Positions 26,480-36,700 of a stretch of DNA of 64,000 nt are shown one piece after another; the first letter of the stretch is position 1; every line of letters begins with the position of its first letter. Location of the stretch: contig DAMANX010000024.1 of NCBI GenBank assembly GCA_032073245.1, positions 19,808 to 83,807 of the forward strand. Direction: 5' to 3'. A program made the translations under genes and the position numbers. The notes under the pieces were generated by a model. The model did not search any database. It was given only the letters and a program-made list of their open reading frames with translations, and was not told the DNA's origin. Source of the stretch: QVMG01 sp032073245 (GTDB lineage Bacteria > Bacteroidota > Bacteroidia > Bacteroidales > Tannerellaceae).

Positions 26480-26570
26480 TCATACATTTATAATGAATTA
26501 TTCTGTTAATCGGTTCAATTCATTACTTTTGTTGTATTATATTACAATTTCTTTATAATTTAAAAGATAT

Positions 26571-26864
26571 ATGCTTCCTGCTTCACAACTTGCAGGAACA
26601 GGTTATAGTTTATGCTTGACTTAAATTCAAAGAATTGACAGGGTTGTTATTCAGGAAGATATTTCAAAAGGAGAAAGAATTTTATCCTACACCCTTCAGG
26701 GATTTACTGTCTCAGATAAATGGGATGATATTTCTACCAGAACATGTATCGGGCATAAACAGATTGAAACATTCCCGGCAGGTGAATATAAACAAATAAG
26801 ACTCACTGTAAATGAAGCTAAAGCGGAACCGATACTGAAGAACGTTGCAGTGTATAGCAATTAA
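26571..26864 (+). pseudogene. C-terminal remnant of a GH29 alpha-L-fucosidase
   Basis: Reading to the TAA at 26862-26864 gives about 75 residues typical of the GH29 C-terminal carbohydrate-binding domain: RVVIQEDISKGERILSYTL, then a Trp-containing segment, TCIGHKQIETFPAGEYKQIR and LTVNEAKAEPIL. Upstream of RVVIQ the matching coding sense (LDLNSKN) lies in another frame and in-frame stops occur, so a frameshift has occurred. The catalytic domain is missing altogether. This is a dead fragment showing that a fucosidase gene was once here. Confidence 0.75.
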
Positions 26865-26902
26865 AATAGTTTCTTTCGTTAACTTTTCAATACTATAAGC
26901 TC

Positions 26903-27630
26903 ATGTATAAAAGAATTCTAATCACAGGTCTATTGTTTTTTCTTTTATTTTCCGTGGGATTTGCACAGTTCTCATTTGAGTTGCGTTATTATACTTCGGA
27001 TGTGAGAGCTAATGGTGAAACTGATTTTACCGGAGAGACTGCTATTTTGACGACAGAACAACGGGTGGATTTTCTGAAGAAATATGCAAGCGTTGCTTCT
27101 CATTTCTTTCATGATTCATTATACAATACAGTAGTAGTACCGGATAAAGAGATTCAAGAAACAATTGCAGGGTTAAAACCTTTGCCTCAACCGGAAATCC
27201 GGAAAAAGCGAATTCTTTCGGATTGGAAATATATGGGATATAAACCAGATTCCCATACCTATAAAACTGGATAATATATATGGACTGGGATATGTATTAA
27301 CCGGACGAACGAATTATCCTTATGTTCCACATACTTTCCTTGATGAGAACTTTGATGAAAAGCCGGATATTTCCGATTGGACAGAATTATCATATAATGA
27401 TAGCAAATGGCAGGAAGGATGATACGTTGACTCCGGTAATTATACATTGGGGTAAAAAAGAAAAAACATCTTTATCTGTAGAGGTTAAAACTGTTGAAGG
27501 CGTGCTTATTGATAAAAAAGATTATATGAAGATTGAGTTGCCGGAAGGAAGGGAAGCAATTAGTTTACCGGGCTTCAGACCTGACTGGAAAGAAGAGGGT
27601 TTCTATATTATTGAATACAACTTTAAATAA
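26903..27630 (+). pseudogene. frameshifted exported protein of unknown function
   Basis: Starts with an intact signal peptide (MYKRILITGLLFFLLFSVGF, then AQ) and reads 123 residues to a stop at 27274. The coding sense continues in a second frame (LDNIYGLGYVLTGRTNYPY through DISDWTELSYNDSKWQEG, to about 27420) and then a third (DDTLTPVIIHWGKKEKTS to the stop at 27630). Together these give a protein of about 240 residues broken by two frameshifts. Family is not recognised. It lies 38 nt after the fucosidase remnant, so it may have been its operon partner. Confidence 0.65.
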
Positions 27631-27653
27631 TTAAATAAATCAAATAATGGGGG

Positions 27654-27686
27654 CTTCTTTTCTATGCATCACGCACAGAAAAGAAG
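27654..27686. terminator. hairpin between convergent genes
   Basis: Perfect 10-bp arms (27654-27663, 27677-27686) around a 13-nt loop, between the pseudogene ending at 27630 and the convergent gene ending at 27742. Probably a bidirectional terminator. Confidence 0.55.
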
Positions 27687-27741
27687 ACAAAATAATTATA
27701 TCAATCTTAAATCTATATATTCCCCATTTAGTTATATCTGT

Positions 27742-28719
27742 TCAGATAGAAAAACTTCTATCAATTATTTGTGTTGTCTTTTCATATCCCTCCTTTAAAA
27801 CCGCCTTTACATCCATAGTCTCCCAATAAACCTTATTAAATAGTTCAAGGGATAGGCTGCCGTGGAAATCTGTTTCATGGAGCAGTGGTAATACTTTGTT
27901 GAAGGGGCAGGAACCGGTGCCGGGAAATACCCGGTCGGCATCGGTTAAGGTGGTACGGCCGGGGGAGCCAGGGTAGTCGTTGATATGGAAGACGGGGAGG
28001 GTGGCTCCATTGATTTGGCGGAGGGAGTCGAATGAGTTTCCGCCGCGATAGAGGTGATAGAAGTCGAGGAGCATGGTGGCTTTTGGATGGCCGGTACCGA
28101 TGGTGATGGCGGCGGTATCAGATAGCTGGTTGAGTGCTCCGGCACCCCATAGTTCGAGGATGGGGGTGACGGTTGTCTGGTCGCCTATCTGTAGGATTTC
28201 GTGATAGCGATCAGCGTATTCCGGTAGTTTATTGCGGTCGATTGTCTGGATTCCCTGTACAGGTGCTGCTATGTATTTTCCTCCCAGGCGTGCAGTGAGT
28301 TCCATGTCCTGACGGATTTTGCGGATTCCTTCTTCACGGCGTATGGGGTCATCGGCAATCCAGGTGGAAAAGGCTATCATGTTTTCGAGTATGAGGCCGT
28401 GTTTTTTTATTTGTGTGGCGAGTGTTTCGGGTGTTCCGCCTTGTTTGATATAGGCTTCTACATCAGACACCCATAATTCAACTCCTTCGTATCCGGCTTC
28501 GGCGCAGAGGTCGATTTGTTGTTCTACGGGTAGTTTGTATCCCCGGATGGTAGAAGTGTTGAGGCTTACGCGGAAGGGGCGTTTTCCTTTTGTTTCTATT
28601 TTATTACGGGGAGATTCTTTTGTATTGTTGCATGCAATCATGCCGGTAAGTCCGGTGGCAGCTAGTGCCAGGCCGGAGTTACGGAGCATTTGACGGCGTG
28701 TTATTTTTTTATCGGACAT
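27742..28719 (-). CDS. exported sugar phosphate isomerase/epimerase-like TIM-barrel protein
   Basis: A 325-residue protein of the xylose isomerase-like/AP endonuclease 2 fold. A twin-arginine motif (TRRQML, Arg8-Arg9) leads to a lipobox-like TGMIAC (Cys30), so it may be a Tat-exported lipoprotein. The barrel shows the usual metal-ligand strands: TPILELWGA, MLLDFYHLYRGG, VFHINDYPG and SLELFN. It lies 10 nt after a carboxylesterase gene and ends the alpha-glucan operon. Such proteins accompany Gfo/Idh/MocA oxidoreductases and DUF1080 proteins in 3-keto sugar metabolism. The last roughly 100 bp are AT-rich while the rest is GC-rich, marking a composition boundary. Confidence 0.85.
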   Translation of the reverse strand: MSDKKITRRQMLRNSGLALAATGLTGMIACNNTKESPRNKIETKGKRPFRVSLNTSTIRGYKLPVEQQIDLCAEAGYEGVELWVSDVEAYIKQGGTPETLATQIKKHGLILENMIAFSTWIADDPIRREEGIRKIRQDMELTARLGGKYIAAPVQGIQTIDRNKLPEYADRYHEILQIGDQTTVTPILELWGAGALNQLSDTAAITIGTGHPKATMLLDFYHLYRGGNSFDSLRQINGATLPVFHINDYPGSPGRTTLTDADRVFPGTGSCPFNKVLPLLHETDFHGSLSLELFNKVYWETMDVKAVLKEGYEKTTQIIDRSFSI

Positions 28720-28729
28720 ATCTTTTTAT

Positions 28730-30403
28730 TTAACTGTTTTGTAAGCTTTTCCGGGCTTCTCTGTCTGGGTCGTTACGCACGACTGATTCGTTGTTTAATA
28801 TCATTACTTCTCCTTTTTCTTGTGTGTATTGTGGCCAATTGGGGAGATTGTTTGTGTTGGGGTCTGATTTTCTCATAAAATTGAGGAGTGCGTCTGACAT
28901 TCTATCGGACAGTTGGCGTGGTATGCGTCCTCCTCCTGTGTGTGTTATCATGCGGTCTGTGTTGCGAAACCAGAAGCAGATGTCGAGGCAGTGGAATGCG
29001 CGCATGCGGTTGTTGAATAATGGGGGCTCCCAACCAAACCATGCCATGTATACAGGTTGGTTTTGCTGAAGTTTTGCATTGGCTGTACGCACGACAGATT
29101 CACGTGTGGAGAGAGTCATTGCCCAGATTTCAACAGGACGCATCTGGGGGAAGTTTGCAGCATAGGCTTCAACTATGTTCTTTGCTTTGTCGCCATAGCG
29201 GTCGCGGAGTTTGGCGGTAACGTCGTCGAATGTCATTTTTTCGAGTGATGCGTCTCCGCGGTTGGGGTTCCATTCATGGAATGTGGTACAGAGGAGCATG
29301 GGTATCTGTGGTGTTGTAGAAGCAGTTTCCGCAGAGTAGAATGTTCCTTTGGGTATGTGTACACCGTCGGCTACGGGGCCGAATGTGCGGCGTGTAGTGG
29401 TGTTTAGTTCTTTGAGGCATTTTTGTGCAGCCCGGTTTGCGAGTTCGAGGTATTCGGGCCAGGGAATGTCTTGTAGTTTGTCGGTTTGTGACGATGTGAG
29501 CCCGGCTTCTTTAAGGATATATTCTCCTATTTTCCGTGTGATTTGCTGGTCGGATGCATCGATGGTAGAGCCGCTTAGCGGAACGGCTTTGTGTACGAGG
29601 TTTTTTGCTCCCGGCATGGCGGCAACTGTGCATACTTTGGAACCTCCGCCTGATTGTCCCATAATGGTGACGTTTGCGGCATCACCTCCGAAGTTGGCTA
29701 TGTTGTCACGCACCCATTCGAGGGCGAAGATAATGTCGAGCATTCCTACATTGCCTGAGTCTTTGTATTTTTCTCCTCCGACGGCTGAAAGGTCTGAAAA
29801 GCCGATAGGCCCGAGGCGGTGGTTGATAGAGACGAAGACTATGTCGCCGTAACGGCTGATGTTTTCTCCATGGTATCCATCTTGTTCAATGGCGCTTCCG
29901 TTGGTGAATCCTCCACCGTGGAGCCATACGAGTACGGGACGTTTTTTACCGTCGTTTATGTTGGGCGTCCATATATTGAGGCAGAGGCAGTCTTCGCTAA
30001 CGTCCCAGTAGTTCCAGTGGTCGGCAAAGGTGCCGTAATTGTTTGGCCAACGGTTTTCCATGCGTTGTGGTGCGGTATTTCCATAGAATACAGTGGGTCT
30101 TATGTCATCCCATGGCTCGGGTTTGCGTGGCGGCATGAAGCGGTTTTTCCCTCCTGTGTTTGCGCCGTAGGGAACGCCTAGGAAAGTGTATACGTTATTG
30201 AGGATATAGCCTTGTATTTTTCCATAAGCTGTTTGCGCTATGGCGATGTCATCTCCGATAAAAAGGGATTGTTCGTCGTTATCAGCTGGGGCTGTTCCTG
30301 TGGTTGGTGCTTGGGTGCAGGATGCGGCAGTGGAGAGTCCGCCTATGGTTAGAGTAGCGGTTCCGAGGCCGAGTTTTTTTACGAATTGTCGTCTGGTTGT
30401 CAT
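28730..30403 (-). CDS. Tat-exported type-B carboxylesterase
   Basis: A 557-residue alpha/beta-hydrolase. The N-terminus MTTRRQFVKKLGLG is a Tat signal, followed by a lipobox-like STAASC (Cys29). Type-B hallmarks are present: PVLVWLHGGGFTNGS (oxyanion hole), EDCLCLNIWTP, and the nucleophile Ser251 in MGQSGGGSKVC, a variant of GESAGG. The C-terminal His is likely in AFHCLD. It should cleave carboxylic esters in the periplasm, perhaps acyl groups on a plant glycoside or modified glucan. It sits between a GH13 gene and the isomerase-like gene, an unusual partner for an alpha-glucan locus. Confidence 0.9.
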   Translation of the reverse strand: MTTRRQFVKKLGLGTATLTIGGLSTAASCTQAPTTGTAPADNDEQSLFIGDDIAIAQTAYGKIQGYILNNVYTFLGVPYGANTGGKNRFMPPRKPEPWDDIRPTVFYGNTAPQRMENRWPNNYGTFADHWNYWDVSEDCLCLNIWTPNINDGKKRPVLVWLHGGGFTNGSAIEQDGYHGENISRYGDIVFVSINHRLGPIGFSDLSAVGGEKYKDSGNVGMLDIIFALEWVRDNIANFGGDAANVTIMGQSGGGSKVCTVAAMPGAKNLVHKAVPLSGSTIDASDQQITRKIGEYILKEAGLTSSQTDKLQDIPWPEYLELANRAAQKCLKELNTTTRRTFGPVADGVHIPKGTFYSAETASTTPQIPMLLCTTFHEWNPNRGDASLEKMTFDDVTAKLRDRYGDKAKNIVEAYAANFPQMRPVEIWAMTLSTRESVVRTANAKLQQNQPVYMAWFGWEPPLFNNRMRAFHCLDICFWFRNTDRMITHTGGGRIPRQLSDRMSDALLNFMRKSDPNTNNLPNWPQYTQEKGEVMILNNESVVRNDPDREARKSLQNS

Positions 30404-30454
30404 AATTTGTTTTATTAGGGTTGATACTCTGGTTTGTTTACTTTTTATTGTGAT

Positions 30455-30513
30455 ATCAAGTCAGCTATCTTGGCTCCTCGCCCGTTCAGGTGAGGAGCAT
30501 ATCTTCACTAACC
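30455..30513. repeat. hairpin repeat, copy A (after GH13 stop)
   Basis: ATATCAAGT...CTATCTTGGCTCCTCG followed by a complementary GAGGAG arm. The same sequence pattern recurs at 38848-38903. Each copy lies just past the stop of a minus-strand gene, so it may act as a terminator or processing stem. Confidence 0.5.
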
Positions 30514-30523
30514 CCACTGCTTC

Positions 30524-32359
30524 TTACATCTCCAGAATCAGAACCTCTTTTGCTTTGAGTTTGAGTTGGTCGGAGAGAGGGATGGAGCGGTTGGTGATAA
30601 TGTCTTTTCCGGTGGTTTTGCCACGGAGTATTTCTGCATAGCGCGCAAGTGGAAGGTCAACTTCCTGGTTGGCTCCGTTGAGAATGACTATTACACTTTG
30701 ATTACCTGTGCGTCGCTCGTAGACATAGACTCCTGCCTGTGGCTGGAAGTGGGTCATGGTACCTTCGGATATTGCTTTAGTGCCTTTACGCCATTTGAGA
30801 ATGGTTTGGAGGTAATCCCATGCTTCGTTTTGCAGTGGAGAACGTCCTTCACGTGTGAACCAGTTTTCAGCATCGCCCTGCCATCCTCCGGGCACGTCAA
30901 GGCGTATGTTTCCATCTCCCCCGGGTTGGCTTTTCGTTCCGTGCATCAATAGTTCCTGACCATAGTATAATTGCGGTGTACCGGGTATTGTGAGCAGCAA
31001 TGCCAAACCTTGTTTATAAGCATCGAGGTCAACGGGCTTTTCACGCAAGAAGCGGTCGGTGTCATGGTTTTCAAGGAAGCGCAGCACGTTGCTTATATCA
31101 GGGTATACAAAGTCGTAGCAGAGGTGTTCGTATATTTTCTGCAAACGTCCGTTGGGTGCTGTTTTATTGTTAAAGATATCGCTTGCCATACCCATGAGCG
31201 TAAAGTCCATGACTGATTTCAGTTCGGTATCTTTTCCGAAGTTAAGTTTGCTTCCTTTCTGCCACCATGCGGTTCCGATGGTATATTCAGTCCATATTTC
31301 GCCCACAATATTGAATTGCGGGTATTCGTTCATTACTTCAATATTCCAGCGGCGCATCATGTCGTAGTCGGCATAGGGATAGGTGTCTTGCCGGATAGCG
31401 TCGATGCGAGAGTATTCAATCCACCAGATTGAGTTTTGTATCAGGTAGGTTGCTACATGTGGGTTTGCCTGGTTAACATCGATGCCGAACCCGGCGTATT
31501 TCATCACATCGGAATCGTATTTCGAAGCATAATTGTCGAAAAAGATTTCTTTCGCGTGGTTGCCTCTCCGGCTTGGGCTTTCGTTAAACCAGTCTTTTGC
31601 GGGCGGGTCGAGTGCCCACGGGTGGTTTCCACCGATATGATTGAATATCATATCCATCACCACACGCATTCCTTTTTTGTGTGTTTTGTCAATGAGGCGC
31701 AGGTAATCTTCATTTGTACCCAGACGGCGGTCTACGTGGTACATATCAGTAGCGAAATAGCCGTGATATGAACCGCCTCTGGCATCGTTTTCGAGAACGG
31801 GATTGAGCCATATTGCCGTCACTCCGAGGTCTTGCAGGTAGTCGAGATTGTTTTCTATTCCCAACAAGTCACCGCCATGGCGTCCTCCGGGGCGGGTTCT
31901 GTCTACGACGTATTCTTCTTTCATTGGCGGCTGGTCATTCGACGGGTCGCCATTGGCAAAACGGTCGGGCATAATAAGGTAGAGCACGTCTGAGGCATCA
32001 TATCCCTGTATATCATCCGTACTGCTTTTCCGTTGTTTCAGTTCGTAGGGATAGGTCAGTTTTTTCTTGTCACGTGTGAAAGTAATATCGAATTTGCCCG
32101 GTTGTGCCTTTGATACGTCTAGATAGATAACCAGGTAGTTAGGACTCTCAAAACCTACATAACTTTTAATGTCTACGCCGGGATAATCGATTGTCGGGTG
32201 ATAGCCTGAGATATTCTGCCCGTAGACCATCAGTTGCAGTTCGGGGTTTTTCATGCCGCTCCACCAGAACAGCGGTTCGATACGCTCTATTTGCCGGGCT
32301 TCCATTGAAGCCCAGGCAAACAGCATAACAAACATAGATAACATAAGTTTATTTTTCAT
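30524..32359 (-). CDS. GH13 neopullulanase/cyclomaltodextrinase-like alpha-amylase
   Basis: A 611-residue exported enzyme (signal near SMEARQ). The N-terminal cyclomaltodextrinase-type beta domain (about 20-115, EPLFWWSGMKNPELQLMVYG) precedes the GH13 barrel. The four conserved regions are visible: MDMIFNH (I), RIDAIRQDT with the nucleophile Asp (II), NIVGEIWT with the acid/base Glu (III) and FLENHDTDR (IV). A C-terminal beta domain follows. It cleaves alpha-1,4-glucans to small oligosaccharides, probably in the periplasm like SusA. It follows susD by 12 nt. A paralogue starts the same operon at 38750. Confidence 0.94.
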   Translation of the reverse strand: MKNKLMLSMFVMLFAWASMEARQIERIEPLFWWSGMKNPELQLMVYGQNISGYHPTIDYPGVDIKSYVGFESPNYLVIYLDVSKAQPGKFDITFTRDKKKLTYPYELKQRKSSTDDIQGYDASDVLYLIMPDRFANGDPSNDQPPMKEEYVVDRTRPGGRHGGDLLGIENNLDYLQDLGVTAIWLNPVLENDARGGSYHGYFATDMYHVDRRLGTNEDYLRLIDKTHKKGMRVVMDMIFNHIGGNHPWALDPPAKDWFNESPSRRGNHAKEIFFDNYASKYDSDVMKYAGFGIDVNQANPHVATYLIQNSIWWIEYSRIDAIRQDTYPYADYDMMRRWNIEVMNEYPQFNIVGEIWTEYTIGTAWWQKGSKLNFGKDTELKSVMDFTLMGMASDIFNNKTAPNGRLQKIYEHLCYDFVYPDISNVLRFLENHDTDRFLREKPVDLDAYKQGLALLLTIPGTPQLYYGQELLMHGTKSQPGGDGNIRLDVPGGWQGDAENWFTREGRSPLQNEAWDYLQTILKWRKGTKAISEGTMTHFQPQAGVYVYERRTGNQSVIVILNGANQEVDLPLARYAEILRGKTTGKDIITNRSIPLSDQLKLKAKEVLILEM

Positions 32360-32371
32360 CCTACATTGGTA

Positions 32372-33760
32372 TTAATTCATGGTTACATCGGGATTTCCAC
32401 TTTGTTCGATATCCGGTATCTGGAACATTACTTTACGGGAATCCCATGCATCATTGCGTACATTCTGCCGCATACGTTTGAGTTCAAACAGGCGTTCGCC
32501 GTGTAAGGCTATTTCGAGGCGGCGTTCTTTGCGTGTGGCGTCGATAATGCCTGTTTTGTCGGCTTGTGTTGTTTTAGCCTGCCCGTAAGCGCGTTGTTCA
32601 ATCTGGTTCAGTGCAGCAAGTGCCTCGGTCAGGTCACCACCCGACTCTGCCAATGCCTCTGCATAGATAAGCAGTAATTCGTTATATCCCATCACTATCG
32701 CGTCCATATACTGATAGTCAAACCGTGTTGTATACCAGCTTCCGTTTATTTCTTTGTAGAAAGTGCTGAAACGGCGGTCGTTTTCTTTATCATGCGCATT
32801 CAGTAGCGATTCAGACGGGTGATAGATGGGTAAAGTTAAATCATTAGTGCGGAATGCGCGCAAGCCGCCCCATGAATCTTCGGTGATTGACACGGAAGGA
32901 ATCATAAAAATAACTTCCCTGGTGGTTGTTCCCATTTCCGCACGTGCATATTTTGCTGTCATATCGGTATCGAGCCCGTATTTACCGCTGTTCACCACTT
33001 CGCCTGCCCATTGTGCCGCTTTGGCATAGTCCTGTTTGTAGAAATACACTTTGGCAAGCATTGCTTTAGCAATATCCTGCGTGGCACGTCCGGAGTTCCA
33101 TGTATTAGCTGCCGGAAGATTAGCTGCCGCAAACTCAAGGTCGGCAATCACCTGGTTATAAACTTCTTCCACTGTAGAGCGTTGTACAATTTCAAAGGCT
33201 GTCTCACGGTCCATCACTCCGTGCAGCCGGATAGGAACTCCCATTTCTGCCGTGTTTTTATGTTCGTCAGAATAGGGAAGCCCAAAAGCTCTCACAAGGT
33301 GGAAATGACCGAATGCCCGTATAAAGGAGGCTTCCGCTTTGAAGCGGTTGGCAAGGTCGCCTCCTGCCGCTGCCAGGATTTCTTCCGCAACGGTACTAAA
33401 AGCTACCTGGTTAACGCGGTTGATTGCGCGGTAGGTATGCTGCCACTGGTCGCGCCCTACAGGATTTACGAGGTTCATTTCATGATTGGTCATTTGTACC
33501 CATTGGAAAGTAGCGGTGTTGGCAATTGCGTCATCGGCAATGACACTGAATCCGCGCAGAGTAACACCTCCCCAGAATCCGTCCGACCGTATGTCATGAT
33601 AAGCTCCCAAAAGAATCTTTTCAAGGTCATCTGCGGTTTTCACCGCATCGTCTGTCAGAATCAGGTTATCCGGTTTGATTTGCAGGAAACTCATATCGTC
33701 ACATGCTGTAAATCCCAGCACGGCACTGATTGATACGATAAATATATTTTTAAGTCTCAT
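32372..33760 (-). CDS. SusD/RagB-family lipoprotein of the alpha-glucan locus
   Basis: A 462-residue outer-membrane lipoprotein. The signal ends LGFTAC (Cys20), followed by DDMSFLQIKPDNLI. The SusD fold is indicated by EKILLGAYHDIRSDGFWG, ASFIRAFGHFHLVRAFGLPY (TPR helix with the canonical R-A-YxxL-like pattern), and the C-terminal IIDATRKERRLEIALHGERL. It follows susC by 11 nt and precedes a GH13 gene by 12 nt, so substrate is probably starch-like glucan. At 462 residues it is short for a SusD, but both ends are present. Confidence 0.93.
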   Translation of the reverse strand: MRLKNIFIVSISAVLGFTACDDMSFLQIKPDNLILTDDAVKTADDLEKILLGAYHDIRSDGFWGGVTLRGFSVIADDAIANTATFQWVQMTNHEMNLVNPVGRDQWQHTYRAINRVNQVAFSTVAEEILAAAGGDLANRFKAEASFIRAFGHFHLVRAFGLPYSDEHKNTAEMGVPIRLHGVMDRETAFEIVQRSTVEEVYNQVIADLEFAAANLPAANTWNSGRATQDIAKAMLAKVYFYKQDYAKAAQWAGEVVNSGKYGLDTDMTAKYARAEMGTTTREVIFMIPSVSITEDSWGGLRAFRTNDLTLPIYHPSESLLNAHDKENDRRFSTFYKEINGSWYTTRFDYQYMDAIVMGYNELLLIYAEALAESGGDLTEALAALNQIEQRAYGQAKTTQADKTGIIDATRKERRLEIALHGERLFELKRMRQNVRNDAWDSRKVMFQIPDIEQSGNPDVTMN

Positions 33761-33771
33761 AATAGCGCTCT

Positions 33772-36700
33772 TTAAAAGTTGATATTTAATCCGATAGTAT
33801 AGGTACGTGCCTGTGGCGGTGTCAGGTAAGTAACGTTAAGGCTCAGGTTACGTGCCTGGGCACTTGCCACGTCGCGCATGATTTCCGGTTCTCCGCTGTA
33901 CTTGCTGTAATACTCATTGAAGAGCGTTAGCAGATTGGTCGCCTGCGCATAGATACGCGCATCGCGGATATGCAGTTTACGAAGGAAACCTCCATTAAAG
34001 GTATATCCCACATTCACATTTTTTAGTCTCAGGAATCCGGCATCATGCAAATATTCCGTCGTGTTTCGTGCCTGGTTGATACCACTATTACCCAATGTAA
34101 TACGTGGCACGTCGGTCACGTCGCCCGGTTTCTGCCAGCGGTCGAGAACCGCTTCCTTCAGGTTCCATGTTCCCATATTATTCATCTGGAATTTTTCGCC
34201 GTCGTCATAAATACTTCCGCCAATCTGGAATGTAAACATAAAGCCTAAATCCCAGTTTTTCCATGTGAAACGGTTGTTGAGTCCGCCCACGAAATCAGAG
34301 TAAGGGTGTCCCACCGGTTGACGGTCGCGTTCCGCGTTGTATTCCTTTGTTTGTCCTACCGGATTCTTGTTTTCATCGAGCATTTCATAGATGGGCGCAC
34401 CATCCTGCGGGTCCACTCCGAGCGTTTTCACCAGATAGTTCACACCTATTGGCTGTCCTACCAACACGCGGGTATCACCTTCGCCACCCAATGCATCAGG
34501 TCCTGCAGTACCTACATCCAATACCTTGTTCTTGTTGTAACTGATATTAAAGTCAGTTGTCCAGCTGAAATCACGCCCGTTGAAATTAACCGACTTGATA
34601 TTGAACTCAACTCCGCGGTTCCTTACCTTACCGATATTGCCCAGAAACTCCGTATAGCCACCCGAAGCAGGTACGCGTACATTGAGGAACAAATCTTTTG
34701 AATTCTTATTATAGTAACCAATCTCACCCGAAATACGATTTTTCAGGAATCCGAATTCCAACCCGATATCAAACGTGTTGGTCGTTTCCCATTTCAGATT
34801 CGGATTCTTCAGCGTGTTGATATACCAGTAAAGCTGTTCGGCGTAAAGCTGTGTTTCGTTCACACTCACCGCACCCCATTGTGCATAGTTTGGAATCTCG
34901 GCATTACCCGTAATTCCATACCCGGTCTTAAGTTTCAACAAGCTCAGCACATCATTGTCCTTCAGGAAATCCTCTTCCGTAATCAGCCAGCCGACCGAAG
35001 CCGCCGGGAAATCACCGAACTTATTGTTTGCCCCGAAGCGTGAAGAACCGTCACGGCGATAAGTTACAGTGGCCATATAACGGTCCATCAACGTATAGTT
35101 CACACGTCCGAAGAAAGAAATAAACGAATACTCCTGATTGGGGTACACCGTCGAAGTCTCTTTCGATTTATCATACGCAGGATTATTATAAAGCCAGTCT
35201 TCCGAACCCATTTCGAATACCACATTCCGGTAGTTCGATGTCCGTTTCGATTTCATCGCCTCCGTACCCAACAGGAAATGGAAACGATGATTCTCGCCCA
35301 CATTAAGCACATAATTCAGCAATGCCTTAGCATTCCAGTTCGTGTCATACCGGTTGGTCATATTACTGTTAGGAGCAGAAGAAAGCTCCTTTGTACGCAG
35401 ATAATTCGATTCACTGTCGCGGTAATCGATATTACCCTCCACACGGAACGATAGGTCTTTGATAATAGTCCAGTCTGCATACAAATTAGCCATCGTGCGG
35501 TTCGTATAAATTTCCCGCAGCTTTTCGTAAATCTCCGTCACCGGATTGTTTGACATTGGGAACTTATAATAACTCCCGTCCGCATTGTAGGCAGGAAAAT
35601 AGGGTAACGCGTTACTGATTGCGCGTCCGTAACCACCATCCCAGCTTACGGGTACGTATTTATTAAAAGTGCTTGAAAATGAAAAATTACCACCCACTTT
35701 CAGGAATGAAAACGGCGTGTAGTCGATATTCAAACGTCCGCTTGTGCGACGGAAGTGATTATCCTCCACATACGAATTTTCGGCCACATGCGACAGCCCG
35801 ATATAAGCCCGCACTTTCTCATTCCCCAGCGAAATAGACAAGTCGTTGTAGGTAGAGACACCCGTGCGCGTCACCAAATCCTGCCAGTCCGTATTATTAG
35901 CCAGTGCCTGTTCTTCTGTGTAACCACCCGGATAGGTTGTCACCGTTGCCGGGTCGGGCGCACCCGTTGGATTAAACGTGTAATCATTCTGTAAACCTTC
36001 CCGGTAAAGTTTGAGGTAATCAGCCGTTTCAAGCATTTTCACCTTAACGTTAGGAGTCGAGAAAGCAACGCGCGAGCTGAAATTAATCTGCGGTTTACCC
36101 GATTTCCCCCGTTTCGTAGTAATCAATACAACCCCGTTGGCACCTCGTGAACCATAAATAGCCGTAGCCGAAGCATCTTTCAAAATATCGATGCTCTGGA
36201 TATCATTCGTATTCAGCGAAGCCAGCGGATTGTCCTGTGCACCCCCTGTGCGGTCGCCCGCATCCTGTTGAATAGGAATACCGTCAATCACAATCAGCGG
36301 GTCACCTCCTGCTGTGATGGAAGCAATACCACGCACGCGGATAGCCGCACCTGCCCCGGCCATACCCGAAGTCTGCGTCACCTGTACCCCGGCGGCACGC
36401 CCCTGCAAAGCAGTGTCGAACGAACTTGCCGGATTGCTCATCAGGTCTTCACCGTCTACTTTGGCGATAGAACCTGTCACATCGCGCTTGTTCTGAACAC
36501 CGTATCCAACCACGACAACCTCGTCCAATATCTCAACATCTTCCTGTAAGGAAACATTGATACGTGTCTGATTACCTACGGTTACTTCCACTTTTTTATA
36601 ACCGATATAAGAATAAACGAGAACACTGTTTACACCGGGTACTTCAATGGTATACTTTCCATCCATATCTGTAGTGGTTCCTTGAGTAGTTCCTTTTACC

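Noticed and set aside
27322..27630. Stand-alone 102-codon gene
   Set aside because: Its N-terminal part is out-of-frame noise; only the part from about 27415 matches the coding sense of the frameshifted gene starting at 26903.
29349..29852. 167-codon plus-strand open frame
   Set aside because: Antisense to the intact type-B carboxylesterase in the GC-richer block, where long shadow frames are expected.
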